From assembly GCA_049671305.1 (NCBI GenBank), contig JBATUR010000097.1, positions 1-64,000 of the forward strand: a DNA stretch of 64,000 nt, given 5' to 3'. Position 1 is the first letter of the stretch; every line of letters begins with the position of its first letter. Source of the DNA: CADCTM01 sp049671305. GTDB lineage: Bacteria > Cyanobacteriota > Cyanobacteriia > Cyanobacteriales > Coleofasciculaceae. A program made the position numbers and the translations under genes. The notes beneath the pieces are model-generated. The model did not search any database and was not told the origin of the DNA. It was given only the letters and a program-made list of their open reading frames with translations. Of the stretch, positions 7,830-16,359 are shown piece after piece.

Positions 7830-9026
7830 CTATTCAGCTAATTGACTCGCAATTGCTGGTAATTGTAATCCTTGAGGGTAGCTAGCTTCGGCTTTAGTTC
7901 GTTTGATTTCGGCATCAGGTATTGCTAGATTTAGTGACTTAGCAACAGCACTAACAAGATCACCTCGATCAATAATTCCGGCAACAGTTCCTGCTGGTGA
8001 AAGTACTGTTAAACGTTTGATTTGATGAGATTCTAAACTATTAATTGCTTCTACTAAGGATGCCTTTTCCTCAACCGTAGCAAGTTCCGCTAAAGGACGT
8101 ACAATACTTGCTAAAGTTTGAGTATCCCAGTTGCTGCGTTCGATAAAATGCAAATCTTCAATGGCTACTAAACCGCGATAACGTCCGTCTTGAGTGGCAT
8201 AATAGGGTAGGGGTGTTTGGCTATCACTCAAAATATATTGATCGGCAAAAGTACGCAAGCTTTGATTGGCATCTACCACCCGAAAATCACGAGTCATGGC
8301 ATCAGCAACCACAAGATTTAGTAAGGTTTCTTGAAGCCTTGTTAAACGCTCATAAGCCTTGGCATTGCGAATGATGAAGCCGCCGATAAAAGCAATCCAA
8401 ATTATGCTCCATTCTTGGCTAATTAATGCTAAACTTAGACCAAAAGCGATCGCAAATCCTCCCAGAACTTTACCGATTTTTGCTGCCCAAAGCACAGCCT
8501 GAAAGCGGTTTCCGGTTAACTTCCACACTGCTGCTTTCAAAACTTGCCCACCATCAAGAGGCAGTCCGGGAATTAAATTAAATAAGGCAATAACTAGGTT
8601 AATTTGGGCAATATCTCCGGCAATTTGTTGCCCTACCCCAGAAAGTGGCAAAACCTGAGACAACAGATAAAATAAACCAAATAAAACTAAGCTGACAGTC
8701 GGTCCTGCAATAGCGACTTGAAACGCTTCTCCAGGAGTTTTTGATTCCCGCTCAATGGAGGCAACTCCACCAAAAACAAATAAAGTAATTGAATTAACTT
8801 TAATACCTTGAGAACGTGCTACCAAACTATGACCTAGTTCATGCAAAATGACTGAACCAAATAATAATAGTGCCATCCCCAAACCGGCACTCCAAGCTAA
8901 AGTTGCACCCAAACTTTCTGTAAAATTCCTGGCATTAACCAGAGTTAGGAACCCTAAAATTAAAAACCACGATGGATCTAAAAAAAACGGAATGCCTAAT
9001 AAAGACCCAAGTCGCCTTGCCTGCAT
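7830..9026 (-). CDS. Site-2-protease family (M50) intramembrane metalloprotease with CBS domains
   Basis: A 398-residue membrane protein; ATG 9026 follows a GAGGGAA ribosome binding site, one codon inside a TTG alternative. The zinc site is HELGH at residues 62-66 in a hydrophobic helix, completed by NLIPGLPLDGGQ near residue 155. About six membrane segments fill the first 220 residues. Two CBS motifs occupy the C-terminal half, a common layout in cyanobacterial S2P homologues of the YfgN/Slr type. The enzyme would cut membrane-bound substrates such as anti-sigma factors. The CBS pair suggests nucleotide control. The substrate is unknown. Confidence 0.9.
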   Translation of the reverse strand: MQARRLGSLLGIPFFLDPSWFLILGFLTLVNARNFTESLGATLAWSAGLGMALLLFGSVILHELGHSLVARSQGIKVNSITLFVFGGVASIERESKTPGEAFQVAIAGPTVSLVLFGLFYLLSQVLPLSGVGQQIAGDIAQINLVIALFNLIPGLPLDGGQVLKAAVWKLTGNRFQAVLWAAKIGKVLGGFAIAFGLSLALISQEWSIIWIAFIGGFIIRNAKAYERLTRLQETLLNLVVADAMTRDFRVVDANQSLRTFADQYILSDSQTPLPYYATQDGRYRGLVAIEDLHFIERSNWDTQTLASIVRPLAELATVEEKASLVEAINSLESHQIKRLTVLSPAGTVAGIIDRGDLVSAVAKSLNLAIPDAEIKRTKAEASYPQGLQLPAIASQLAE

Positions 9027-9102
9027 CAAAATTCCCTCATTATTCGACGTTTAAAGCCTCCTTCTACCAGGATAAATCATAGTTTTGATGTTCGATTGGT
9101 CA

Positions 9103-9140
9103 CGCCCAGTTTGAGCCGTTTCTGGTTGATATACTGGGCG
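9103..9140. terminator. Hairpin downstream of psaK (possible terminator)
   Basis: CGCCCAGT (9103-9110) and ACTGGGCG (9133-9140) pair perfectly around a 22-nt loop. It lies 35 nt after the stop of the minus-strand psaK. No T-run follows on the minus strand and only TTT on the plus strand, so termination is uncertain. Confidence 0.4.
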
Positions 9141-9174
9141 TTTCTGACCAATTATGAGGCTTGAGCACAAGAAT

Positions 9175-9453
9175 TTAAGTAATCAAACCCGTGTTAGTCA
9201 AACCCAAAACCGCACCAATACCCAATACATGACCTAAGCTGATGCCAGCTAGTAATTCAGGAAGACCAAAGTTTTTGCCTAAAAACGGCTCTAGTAAAGG
9301 TAATCTCGGTCCCTTGCCTTTGTTCTGAATGGCAATCTTGGCAATAATAATACCGAGAACAATGCAAATATTCATGACCAGTGACCCGCTCCAGCTCCAT
9401 GTCGAGGTATCAGGAACGGTTGACTGCACGGCTAGTAAAATTGAATTAAGCAA
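9175..9453 (-). CDS. psaK: Photosystem I subunit PsaK (copy A)
   Basis: A 92-residue small membrane protein of photosystem I with two transmembrane helices (about residues 25-42 and 68-88) joined by a basic loop NKGKGPRLP. PsaK sits at the periphery of PSI, binds antenna chlorophylls and is involved in energy transfer from phycobilisomes in some conditions. The start is a TTG at 9453 preceded by AGGAG six bases upstream; no in-frame ATG exists at this end. The second psaK lies 208 bp upstream on the same strand. The two proteins differ considerably in sequence, so they are likely separate isoforms. Confidence 0.93.
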   Translation of the reverse strand: MLNSILLAVQSTVPDTSTWSWSGSLVMNICIVLGIIIAKIAIQNKGKGPRLPLLEPFLGKNFGLPELLAGISLGHVLGIGAVLGLTNTGLIT

Positions 9454-9661
9454 TTTTTTCTCCTGGAATAACGTTGTAAAAAAAATAGATTAATTAAACG
9501 TTACCGAGAAAAAGAAAATTGCTTGTCTGTCTTGGGAATGATTGAGGTTGATAGATAGAGGTGAAATTTTGACGGTGAAGAATTGCTTGAGGTCTGTTGT
9601 TGTTGGCACATAGCAGCAATTTAAGGGAAAAAACCAACAACAACGGACTTAAACTATGATT

Positions 9662-9937
9662 CTAAATGACTCCTGCGTTGGTCAGCCCCAAAATTACGCC
9701 CACACCGATGATGTGACCTAAGCTTGCTGTTGCCAATAGTTCAGGAATGCCAAAACCCTTTAAAATGGCAGCATTCGCCCCTGGTAATGCAGGTCCTTTG
9801 CCTGGTTTTTGGATCGCATAGCGACCAATTGCAAAGGCAAAAACGTTACATAAGATCATTACTAGTCCAATAGTGGGTGTCCAATCTGGGGTAGCAGGAA
9901 CGGTGGCTTGTACAGCGAATAAAATTGAGTTAATCAA
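9662..9937 (-). CDS. psaK: Photosystem I subunit PsaK (copy B)
   Basis: A 91-residue PsaK isoform. I place the start at TTG 9937 (first residues INSILFAVQATVP align with copy A) with AAGGA eight bases upstream. A longer reading from ATG 10024 adds 29 residues unlike any PsaK N-terminus and would overlap the divergent trpF leader. Two membrane helices surround the loop QKPGKGPALPG. It ends LGLTNAGVI, matching the C-terminal helix end in copy A. Duplicated psaK genes are known in cyanobacteria, where one isoform can be light-stress induced; which copy is which cannot be told here. Confidence 0.92.
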   Translation of the reverse strand: MINSILFAVQATVPATPDWTPTIGLVMILCNVFAFAIGRYAIQKPGKGPALPGANAAILKGFGIPELLATASLGHIIGVGVILGLTNAGVI

Positions 9938-10075
9938 GTGCTTTTCCTTTTGGGTTTGTAGATTAAACAGACATAAAGAATCATAAAAAGCTCTGGGGAT
10001 CAGATTCTCAATTTGTTTAAACAATTAACATATTTGGATTATTCTGTTACAAAACTAAAAACTGAGAAAGCTAAT

Positions 10076-10723
10076 ATGCGGGTCAAAATTTGTGGCATAA
10101 CTAAACCAGAACAAGGACAAGCGATCGCTTGCTTAGGGGCAACAGCACTGGGTTTTATCTGCGTCAAAGCATCTCCGCGCTACGTCACACCCCAGCAAAT
10201 TCAGGCGATAGTGGCACAACTCACAAAGCCAGTTGACTGCATTGGGGTGTTTGCTGATGCTACGATTGAGGAAATTTTTCAGGTTGTTGGTAGCAGCAAC
10301 CTGAGTGCAGTTCAGCTACATGGCAACGAGTCTCCTCAGTTTTGCCAAATGTTACGGCAAATGCCAGAAGTCGAAATTATCAAAGCTTTACGAGTTAAAA
10401 CGCCAGAATGTTTAAATCAAGCGGCGACTTATGCTAGTTATGTTGATACTCTGTTACTTGACGCTTATCATCCTCAACTGCTTGGCGGTACAGGCAAAAC
10501 CCTCGACTGGGCAACCTTACAACAATTTCGTCCTACCTACCCTTGGTTGCTTGCTGGTGGCTTGACACCCGATAATATTTTAGAAGCATTACAAGGATTA
10601 CAACCCCAAGGTATTGATTTATCTAGTGGAGTAGAGCGATCGCCTGGAGATAAAGATTTAGATAAAGTTGCTCTATTGTTCAAAAATCTCAAATTGCAGC
10701 AGGAAACTTCTAAAATTAGTTAA
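10076..10723 (+). CDS. trpF: Phosphoribosylanthranilate isomerase
   Basis: A 215-residue TIM-barrel enzyme of tryptophan synthesis that converts phosphoribosylanthranilate to CdRP. ATG 10076 is chosen because MRVKICGIT is the family N-terminus with catalytic Cys6. The general acid Asp lies in LLDAYHPQLLGGTGKTLDW at about residue 129. The phosphate-binding end is LAGGLTPDNI and GIDLSSGVERSPGDKD. The gene stands apart from other trp genes, as is usual in cyanobacteria, and is divergent from psaK with a short shared promoter region. Confidence 0.96.
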   Translation: MRVKICGITKPEQGQAIACLGATALGFICVKASPRYVTPQQIQAIVAQLTKPVDCIGVFADATIEEIFQVVGSSNLSAVQLHGNESPQFCQMLRQMPEVEIIKALRVKTPECLNQAATYASYVDTLLLDAYHPQLLGGTGKTLDWATLQQFRPTYPWLLAGGLTPDNILEALQGLQPQGIDLSSGVERSPGDKDLDKVALLFKNLKLQQETSKIS

Positions 10724-10824
10724 AAATCTCAAGTAACTTATTTCGCAAGTTAGATGCTGCCGTAAGATATCGACTAATTTGAGGAAACTAAAGGCTGAAT
10801 TTTCTTGCCTATTATGTTGATCAT

Positions 10825-10845
10825 AATTGTAATTAAATTACAATT
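10825..10845. repeat. AT-rich perfect palindrome
   Basis: AATTGTAATT and AATTACAATT flank a single A. The 21-bp dyad could be a regulator site or fold in RNA; it lies 100 bp after trpF. No protein can be named. Confidence 0.55.
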
Positions 10846-10852
10846 ACCAAAA

Positions 10853-10896
10853 AACAACAACACCCTCTTGCCATTCATCAAGAAGGTGTTGTCGTT
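10853..10896 (-). terminator. Long hairpin with minus-strand T-run
   Basis: Positions 10853-10870 pair with 10879-10896 through 16 base pairs with two mismatches and an 8-nt loop (CCATTCAT). On the minus strand the stem is followed by TGTTTTTTGG. It therefore reads as a terminator for minus-strand transcription, presumably of the decayed gene at 11127-11281, and may also stop trpF transcripts. Confidence 0.6.
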
Positions 10897-11126
10897 AGGG
10901 GCAGGTAGCTGTGATCATCCCTTAAGATTGATAGCTATAAATTACTCACTCAATAATAGATAACTACCAAACCAGCTATTGAAAGATTCAGCTACCATTC
11001 AGTGGCGCTTGCCCCGTACTTAAACGTTATATGCTGCTTACTAACAGGAAAATATTACTCGTTATAGTTACACTACAAAGCCTTTCAACTTTTCTTATCT
11101 AATACAACCCAAACCCCTAGCTACTC

Positions 11127-11281
11127 CTAATCGTTATGAACCCGTTCAATGTGGTAATCAATTTGACTTGCTTGATTAACGTTACTGTCTTACTGAGTAT
11201 TAGTTTGAGCTTGAGCAAGAATATTTAACAGCATAAGCAAAAGGCTTGCTGCAATTACACCAGCACCAAGAAAAATTTCAT
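11127..11281 (-). pseudogene. Remnant of a small secreted protein gene (frameshift plus internal stop)
   Basis: From ATG 11281 the frame reads MKFF and then shifts. Adding one T to the run of five T restores MKFFLGAGVIAASLLLML and continues NILAQAQTNTQ, a convincing signal peptide with an AQA cleavage site. An in-frame TAA at 11190-11192 interrupts; beyond it the same frame stays open for 20 more residues (DSNVNQASQIDYHIERV...) to a stop at 11127. Two lesions argue for decay. A sequencing error could explain the homopolymer shift but not both. Function unknown. Confidence 0.4.
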
Positions 11282-11737
11282 TTTTGATTTAGCATTATAT
11301 TAAGACTATTCCTGTATATGATTAATAATAGTCTTGATACTCCTAATATGAAATCAATCTTTGGCAGTAAACTCAAATGATTGTTGATTCAACCCTAGAG
11401 GTAGAAAAGCTGTGGCAATATGTGTCTAAAGATAATTTTAAGAGAAAGTCTTTAGGCATTTGATATCTTATCGGTTCAAGCTAAGTCACATTGTCGGTGA
11501 CAGCTCATGCTTAAAGTGCTACCAATACCAAAAGTTGTCTTTTTAGTCAAAATACCAGATGCTAAATTAATGAATATTACCAATTAAAAACCAGAATCTA
11601 TTAAAATAAGTAAAATTTAATTTTCACCAATCACTAGCTGACTCGCTGTTAAAGTAAAAACTAGTTCCTCTATCTCAAGGGGATGACCCAAACAAGAAAG
11701 AATTGATAAGATTGCCAAAAAAGTTGAGGAATTAGCA

Positions 11738-12601
11738 ATGTCATCTGTAATAGAAGAAACATGGCAACACGAGTATATTCTTACTAACGGCATCAAGCTG
11801 CATTATGTGACCAAAGGGCAAGGACCACTAATGCTAATGCTACATGGATTTCCAGAGTTTTGGTATTCTTGGCGTCATCAAATTCCCGAATTTGCCAAAG
11901 ATTACAAAGTTGTGGCTCTTGACTTACGCGGTTACAATAAAAGTGATAAACCGCAGGACTCATCTGCTTATGTGATGAGTGAGTTTATTAAAGATATTGA
12001 AGGTGTAATTAAAGGTTTAGGATATAGCAATTGTGTATTAGTTGGTCATGATTGGGGAGGTATGATCGCTTGGAACTTTGCTTATGCTCATCCAGAAATG
12101 TTAGAGCGGCTGATAGTTTTAAACATACCTCATCCTGCTAAATTTGCCCAAGGCTTGCTGACTCCTCAACAATTGCTAAAAAGTGCATATGTCTTTTTCT
12201 TTCAGCTACCATTGTTACCGGAAGCACTGATACAATCATCTGATTACCAAGCGATTGAATCAGCTTTTAAAGGCATGGCAGTTGATAAGAGTGCTTTTAC
12301 TAAAGCCGATATAGAAGCTTATAAAAATGCCGCTTCTCGGCGCGGTGCTCTGACGGCAATGCTTAATTATTATCGTAATGTTTTTGGTGGTTTAGTAAGA
12401 AAAGACTGGACAGTATTAGATGTGCCAACTTTAATGATTTGGGGAGAGGATGATACCGCTTTGGGGAAAGAATTAACTTATGGAACAGAAGTATATGTGA
12501 GAAACTTTCAAATTAAATATATTGTAAATTGTAGCCATTGGGTACAGCAGGAGCAGCCAGCCTTAGTCAATCAGTATATGCGCGAATTTCTCGCCTCCTA
12601 A
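11738..12601 (+). CDS. Alpha/beta hydrolase, epoxide hydrolase-like
   Basis: A 287-residue alpha/beta-hydrolase. The oxyanion-hole motif HGFPEFWYSW (36-45) and nucleophile elbow GHDWGG with Asp105 are typical of soluble epoxide hydrolases. The acid is in WGEDDTALG near 238 and the base is His near 267 in NCSHWVQQEQP. An Asp nucleophile means hydrolysis by an ester intermediate; haloalkane dehalogenases share this but usually have Trp after Asp in the same way, so that activity is an alternative. Substrate unknown. No operon partner is visible; long AT-rich spacers lie on both sides. Confidence 0.88.
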   Translation: MSSVIEETWQHEYILTNGIKLHYVTKGQGPLMLMLHGFPEFWYSWRHQIPEFAKDYKVVALDLRGYNKSDKPQDSSAYVMSEFIKDIEGVIKGLGYSNCVLVGHDWGGMIAWNFAYAHPEMLERLIVLNIPHPAKFAQGLLTPQQLLKSAYVFFFQLPLLPEALIQSSDYQAIESAFKGMAVDKSAFTKADIEAYKNAASRRGALTAMLNYYRNVFGGLVRKDWTVLDVPTLMIWGEDDTALGKELTYGTEVYVRNFQIKYIVNCSHWVQQEQPALVNQYMREFLAS

Positions 12602-12880
12602 AATAAACTTGTTTAAATAAGCCTGAGCAGTTGACGAGGTGACCAAAAAAGAGTGCTAAAACTCACAAAGCCGCGCACAAGTCAAGCTTTTGGCATCTCA
12701 ATACCGCCATGAGTTGCTCAAAAAAGCGTGTTGTATGACGATTGCGCCGAATTCTATCTTATAGTAGTAAACTTACTGGTATTGGTCATCCCCGTAACTT
12801 ATAACTGCTCAATGCCAAGATCAAACGGGGTTACGCTGAAAAATCTGAGTACATCAACCATTTGATTAGGGAAAACAGTC

Positions 12881-13861
12881 GTGGACGCGGGCAGTCAACA
12901 AAGGATTTTAGGCTATTTTATCGAGGAAGCCAAAGAACACCTCGATACTTTGGAAAAAGGGATATTAGAGCTACGAGCAGTTGTCAAAGATCCAGAAAGG
13001 GTCAATGAAATGTTTCGTGCGGCTCATTCGGTTAAGGGCGGGTCGGCAATGTTGGGCTTTGAAAGTATTCAAAAAACCGCTCACCGCCTAGAGGATTCTT
13101 TTAAAATTCTCAAAGAAAATGAGATTAAGGTCGATCGCAAATTAGAAACTTTGTTTTTAAGGAGCTACGACACTCTCAAAGACTTAATTGAGCAATTGCA
13201 AGGTCCTTTTGGTCTTCGAGAAGATGAAGCTGCCAAAACCATGCTAGCGGCAGAACCGAATTTTGTTCAATTGCAGGCATATCTTAACAGTATCGTCGGT
13301 GGTAGTGACGCCGCAACCCCAGCCGCAGCCACGCCAGCAGCCTCTACAATCAATCTGTCACCAAACTTTACAGCCCAGGTGATGGAAGTCTTGAAACAGA
13401 TGTTGCAGTTGTTTAAACAAGAAGATACACCGGCTAACCGTCAAAAATTTCAGTTACACTGCAAGCGTTTAATGCAACTGGGGACGGGGATCAAACCTTG
13501 GCAGGAATTAGTGCAAGTTGCTTATAAGGCGATCGCCAATCCCAAAAATTCCAGCCAAACCTTAGCACCCGTAATTATCAAGGAACTCAAACAGGCAAGT
13601 GACGCCTTACAAGCAGGCAATACCAAGGCACTAGCGGCAAGTCCGACATTGCAGCAACTCGCAGGTGTCAGCACTGCCGCCAAGACTCCTGCAACCGCTA
13701 AACCCGCAGCAGCAACGGCACCAGCCCCTGCCACTGCCAAACAAATCACAATTATGGTAGAACCAAAAGCAGCGGCAAAAGCGATCGTGCAAGCCTTTGA
13801 TAAAGCGCAACTGCTGCAATTAGCCAAGATATTGGTGCAAGCGACAAAGCAGAAAACATAG
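12881..13861 (+). CDS. Hpt (histidine phosphotransfer) protein with Ala/Pro-rich tail
   Basis: A 326-residue protein starting at GTG 12881. Residues 8-110 form an Hpt domain with phospho-acceptor His49 in AAHSVKGGSAMLG, close to CheA P1 domains. The middle (170-240) is helical. From about 260 it is an Ala/Pro/Thr-rich linker ending in a short helical segment AAKAIVQAFDKAQLLQLAKIL. There is no kinase or receiver domain, so it would relay phosphate from a separate hybrid kinase. No two-component gene adjoins it. The nearest are the chemosensory genes 12 kb away. Confidence 0.85.
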   Translation: MDAGSQQRILGYFIEEAKEHLDTLEKGILELRAVVKDPERVNEMFRAAHSVKGGSAMLGFESIQKTAHRLEDSFKILKENEIKVDRKLETLFLRSYDTLKDLIEQLQGPFGLREDEAAKTMLAAEPNFVQLQAYLNSIVGGSDAATPAAATPAASTINLSPNFTAQVMEVLKQMLQLFKQEDTPANRQKFQLHCKRLMQLGTGIKPWQELVQVAYKAIANPKNSSQTLAPVIIKELKQASDALQAGNTKALAASPTLQQLAGVSTAAKTPATAKPAAATAPAPATAKQITIMVEPKAAAKAIVQAFDKAQLLQLAKILVQATKQKT

Positions 13862-13866
13862 CATAA

Positions 13867-13895
13867 ATCCCCGACATCTTTGAGAAGTCGGGGAT
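13867..13895. terminator. GC-rich hairpin between the Hpt gene and tRNA-Cys
   Basis: ATCCCCGAC (13867-13875) and GTCGGGGAT (13887-13895) form a perfect 9-bp stem with an 11-nt loop. It lies 5 nt after the Hpt stop and 13 nt beyond the tRNA 3' end on the minus strand, where it is followed by TTTAT. It probably serves both convergent transcripts, though the T-tract is weak. Confidence 0.6.
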
Positions 13896-13908
13896 ATTGA
13901 GTCAATCA

Positions 13909-13979
<71 letters not shown>

Positions 13980-14088
13980 ACAAGCTCAGTTATTTATCAT
14001 ACCAAATCTTGGGGTAGACATTGCTTTTTTTAGTGAAGATAACTAAGGTGTGAGCCAAAGCCTTATGATGGCAAGGCTTTGGAGTAGT

Positions 14089-14814
14089 TTATTTCTTTAA
14101 GTTATCTGTTTTGGCGTTTGCCAAATCTGTCTCTTTCAGATTCGCACCTTTAATATTGGCATTGCTTAAATCGGTATTGCTGAGATTTGCACCTTCTAAA
14201 TTGGCATTAGTCAAATCTGCACCTTGTAAATTGGCATTTGCCAAATCTGCATGACTGAGGTTAGCACCATTCAAATTGGCATTACTTAAATTAGCCTTAC
14301 TCAGGTTAGCGTTTTCTAAGTTGACCTTACTTAAGTTGGCATTGCCTAAATTAGCCTGAGTACAATCTGCACGTTGAAAATTTTTATCTCTCAAATCTTG
14401 TCCTGCAAGATTCAGGTTGGCACACTTAAAGTTACCGACTGGCAATGTCGTCTCATTCAACGGCGCTGCAGCAGGTTGTGTCGCCGCAAAAGTCATTTGC
14501 TCTTCTTGAGCATTAAGCATGGTATTTCTGGCAATTAGCCCCACTACCGCCAGGGCAGTAAGAACAGGTATACCAATCACCAGGGCAGCTAGATGAGGCT
14601 TTTTTGTCGGGGCAGATAGAGACTGCTTTTGTTGCTGTAAGTGAATTTGCTCAATAGCTTGTTGAATAAACTCTGGCGGGATTTTTGCCTCTGCCCCAGC
14701 TTCCATCAAATCTTTGACAGAATAGCTTTGGTTGTGCTTTGCATACAGCGTAGCAGCAAGAGTAAAAACTTCTGGGGTTTTTTCTTCAGGAATGCGATCG
14801 TGTGGGTAGTTCAT
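14089..14814 (-). CDS. Membrane-anchored pentapeptide-repeat protein
   Basis: About 241 residues from ATG 14814; a GTG at 14862 would add 16 residues. The soluble N-terminal 70 residues are helical (PEVFTLAATLYAKHN..., PEFIQQAIEQIHLQ). One transmembrane helix covers roughly 74-95, then a linker, and from about 130 to the end come tandem A(N/D)LxX repeats forming a right-handed quadrilateral beta helix. The repeat domain likely faces the periplasm or lumen, with the N-terminus cytoplasmic. The function of such proteins in cyanobacteria is mostly unknown. It lacks the RGAIFED tail shared by the four pentapeptide proteins further along. Confidence 0.85.
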   Translation of the reverse strand: MNYPHDRIPEEKTPEVFTLAATLYAKHNQSYSVKDLMEAGAEAKIPPEFIQQAIEQIHLQQQKQSLSAPTKKPHLAALVIGIPVLTALAVVGLIARNTMLNAQEEQMTFAATQPAAAPLNETTLPVGNFKCANLNLAGQDLRDKNFQRADCTQANLGNANLSKVNLENANLSKANLSNANLNGANLSHADLANANLQGADLTNANLEGANLSNTDLSNANIKGANLKETDLANAKTDNLKK

Positions 14815-15040
14815 AGTACAGTCAGCGTGGGAAACAGGGGACAAAGTAGAGACTGTGTTCACTATCTTTACTATCCTAGTCTTCTATTTAGCCAGCGTCA
14901 GCCTGAGAAAAGAGAAACTTACTGATAATTTATTTTTTCCTCTCCAAAATTAATCGTAGCTTGACGTTACCAGAAATTTTGGATTTACCGCCGTTAACAA
15001 ATAATAGAAGGAATAGCAATCCCAACCTACCATCCTTAAT

Positions 15041-16216
15041 CTAATCAATATCAGAATGTTTAGTATTAACCCATGCTAAACCCGTACCTGGATAATAATT
15101 ACCTAAAATTTGTTGATAGTTATAACCTTGTTCAGCCAATTTTAATGCCCCAGTTTGACTCATGCCAACGCCACCAAAAACATTAGTGACAATATCATCA
15201 GAAGCCGCATACATTGATTCCACAACCCCGCCTTTATAACTAAGAAAAACGCCATTTGTTTCTTCCACAGCTTGGCGAGTTGTGTTCCACTCCGCATCAA
15301 GTCCACGGTAGACTTGCCAACGTTCAGTATTACCTAAATCATACAAATCATGAGCAGGACGTAGATAGTGTACGATCGCGTATGAACGTGCCGCAATTGC
15401 TTGTGCTTTCAAGGCTGCCATAGGCCAACTCGGTGATACTTCTGCACCAACAACACTGGCAATATATGACTCTAAATCAACATAATTCACTGCCAACAAA
15501 GTATCACCTTGAGAAACCAAAAGTAAGTCGCCACGATACCAGCGATCATTGACAAATACCATGCCACCTGTTGCAGGTTTCAGCCAAACTCCTGCCGCCG
15601 TTTGCCACTTACCAATGCGAATAAATTGCCCTTCTGGAACTACATTTGTACCTTCTTTGGCAGAGATTTTTCCAATTACCTTACCTTGAGCATCAATTAC
15701 TTCACTTGCTGTCGAACTACCCACAACTAAAGAAGAATTTCCCGTAGAAATTGCTACTCTTATTTCTAATTTTGGCGCATTAGCCGGTGCTTTTTGTGAC
15801 TGAGATTGAGCAACGGCAGTTGGAGCTTTTGCTGGTTTTTGTTTGTTGTTATTTTTTGCTGGTTTGACTTGAATTTTGCTGTTGTTTTGCCCTGGCGAAG
15901 TTTTATTTTTAGTAGTAGTTTTAGTTTGACTAGTCGTGGCAACGCTTGTACTGCTTGCCGTCTTAGAAACTCCCTGCCACAAAAGTCCTTGGCTAACTAA
16001 ACGATGTTGCCAATCTCGTTCAATTAAACTTGTATCTTGGGGTAGTTTTGGAGACGGCAGCAAACTAGGAGAAGTTGGAGATGATGCAACTTTTTGAGGT
16101 TGAGATGGCATAGTTTTTGCCAACACAAAAGGCACAAATAAAGCAACTGACACCAAAGAAACAGGCCATAATACTGAACGGATTAAACTTTGGTGTTTGT
16201 CAGTCAAACGGATCAT
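15041..16216 (-). CDS. SpoIID/LytB domain protein
   Basis: A 391-residue exported protein. A membrane segment SVLWPVSLVSVALFVPFVLA near the N-terminus is a signal peptide or anchor. A 100-residue low-complexity Ser/Thr/Lys/Gln linker follows. From about 225 the SpoIID domain appears, with YVDLESYIASVVGAEVSPSWPMAALKAQAIAARSYA and GVGMSQTGALKLAEQG. SpoIID of Bacillus is a lytic transglycosylase acting on denuded peptidoglycan; cyanobacterial homologues are presumed to remodel the wall. The catalytic Glu is in VVGAEV. No partner gene is adjacent. Confidence 0.88.
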   Translation of the reverse strand: MIRLTDKHQSLIRSVLWPVSLVSVALFVPFVLAKTMPSQPQKVASSPTSPSLLPSPKLPQDTSLIERDWQHRLVSQGLLWQGVSKTASSTSVATTSQTKTTTKNKTSPGQNNSKIQVKPAKNNNKQKPAKAPTAVAQSQSQKAPANAPKLEIRVAISTGNSSLVVGSSTASEVIDAQGKVIGKISAKEGTNVVPEGQFIRIGKWQTAAGVWLKPATGGMVFVNDRWYRGDLLLVSQGDTLLAVNYVDLESYIASVVGAEVSPSWPMAALKAQAIAARSYAIVHYLRPAHDLYDLGNTERWQVYRGLDAEWNTTRQAVEETNGVFLSYKGGVVESMYAASDDIVTNVFGGVGMSQTGALKLAEQGYNYQQILGNYYPGTGLAWVNTKHSDID

Positions 16217-16359
16217 GCATCATCACTCCTAAATTGATCTTTATGGAAGGTTTTGGCTAGCGCTGATTCTATTCTTCATTTTTGGGCGCTTACACCAACC
16301 AACCTCATTAACTGTACTAAAAACTTTCACAACTGGACACGAATACTTTGCGTGTTGCC

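Larger units (their letters stand above)
10724..11737. other. 1-kb spacer after trpF: palindrome, minus-strand terminator, decayed small gene, hairpin
   Basis: No intact gene is seen across about 1 kb. It contains an AT-rich palindrome (10825-10845), a hairpin with a minus-strand T-run (10853-10896), a minus-strand pseudogene (11127-11281), and another hairpin with arms AAGACTATT (11302-11310) and AATAGTCTT (11327-11335). The remainder to 11737 is AT-rich leader sequence for the hydrolase gene, in which no clear promoter was assigned. Confidence 0.6.
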
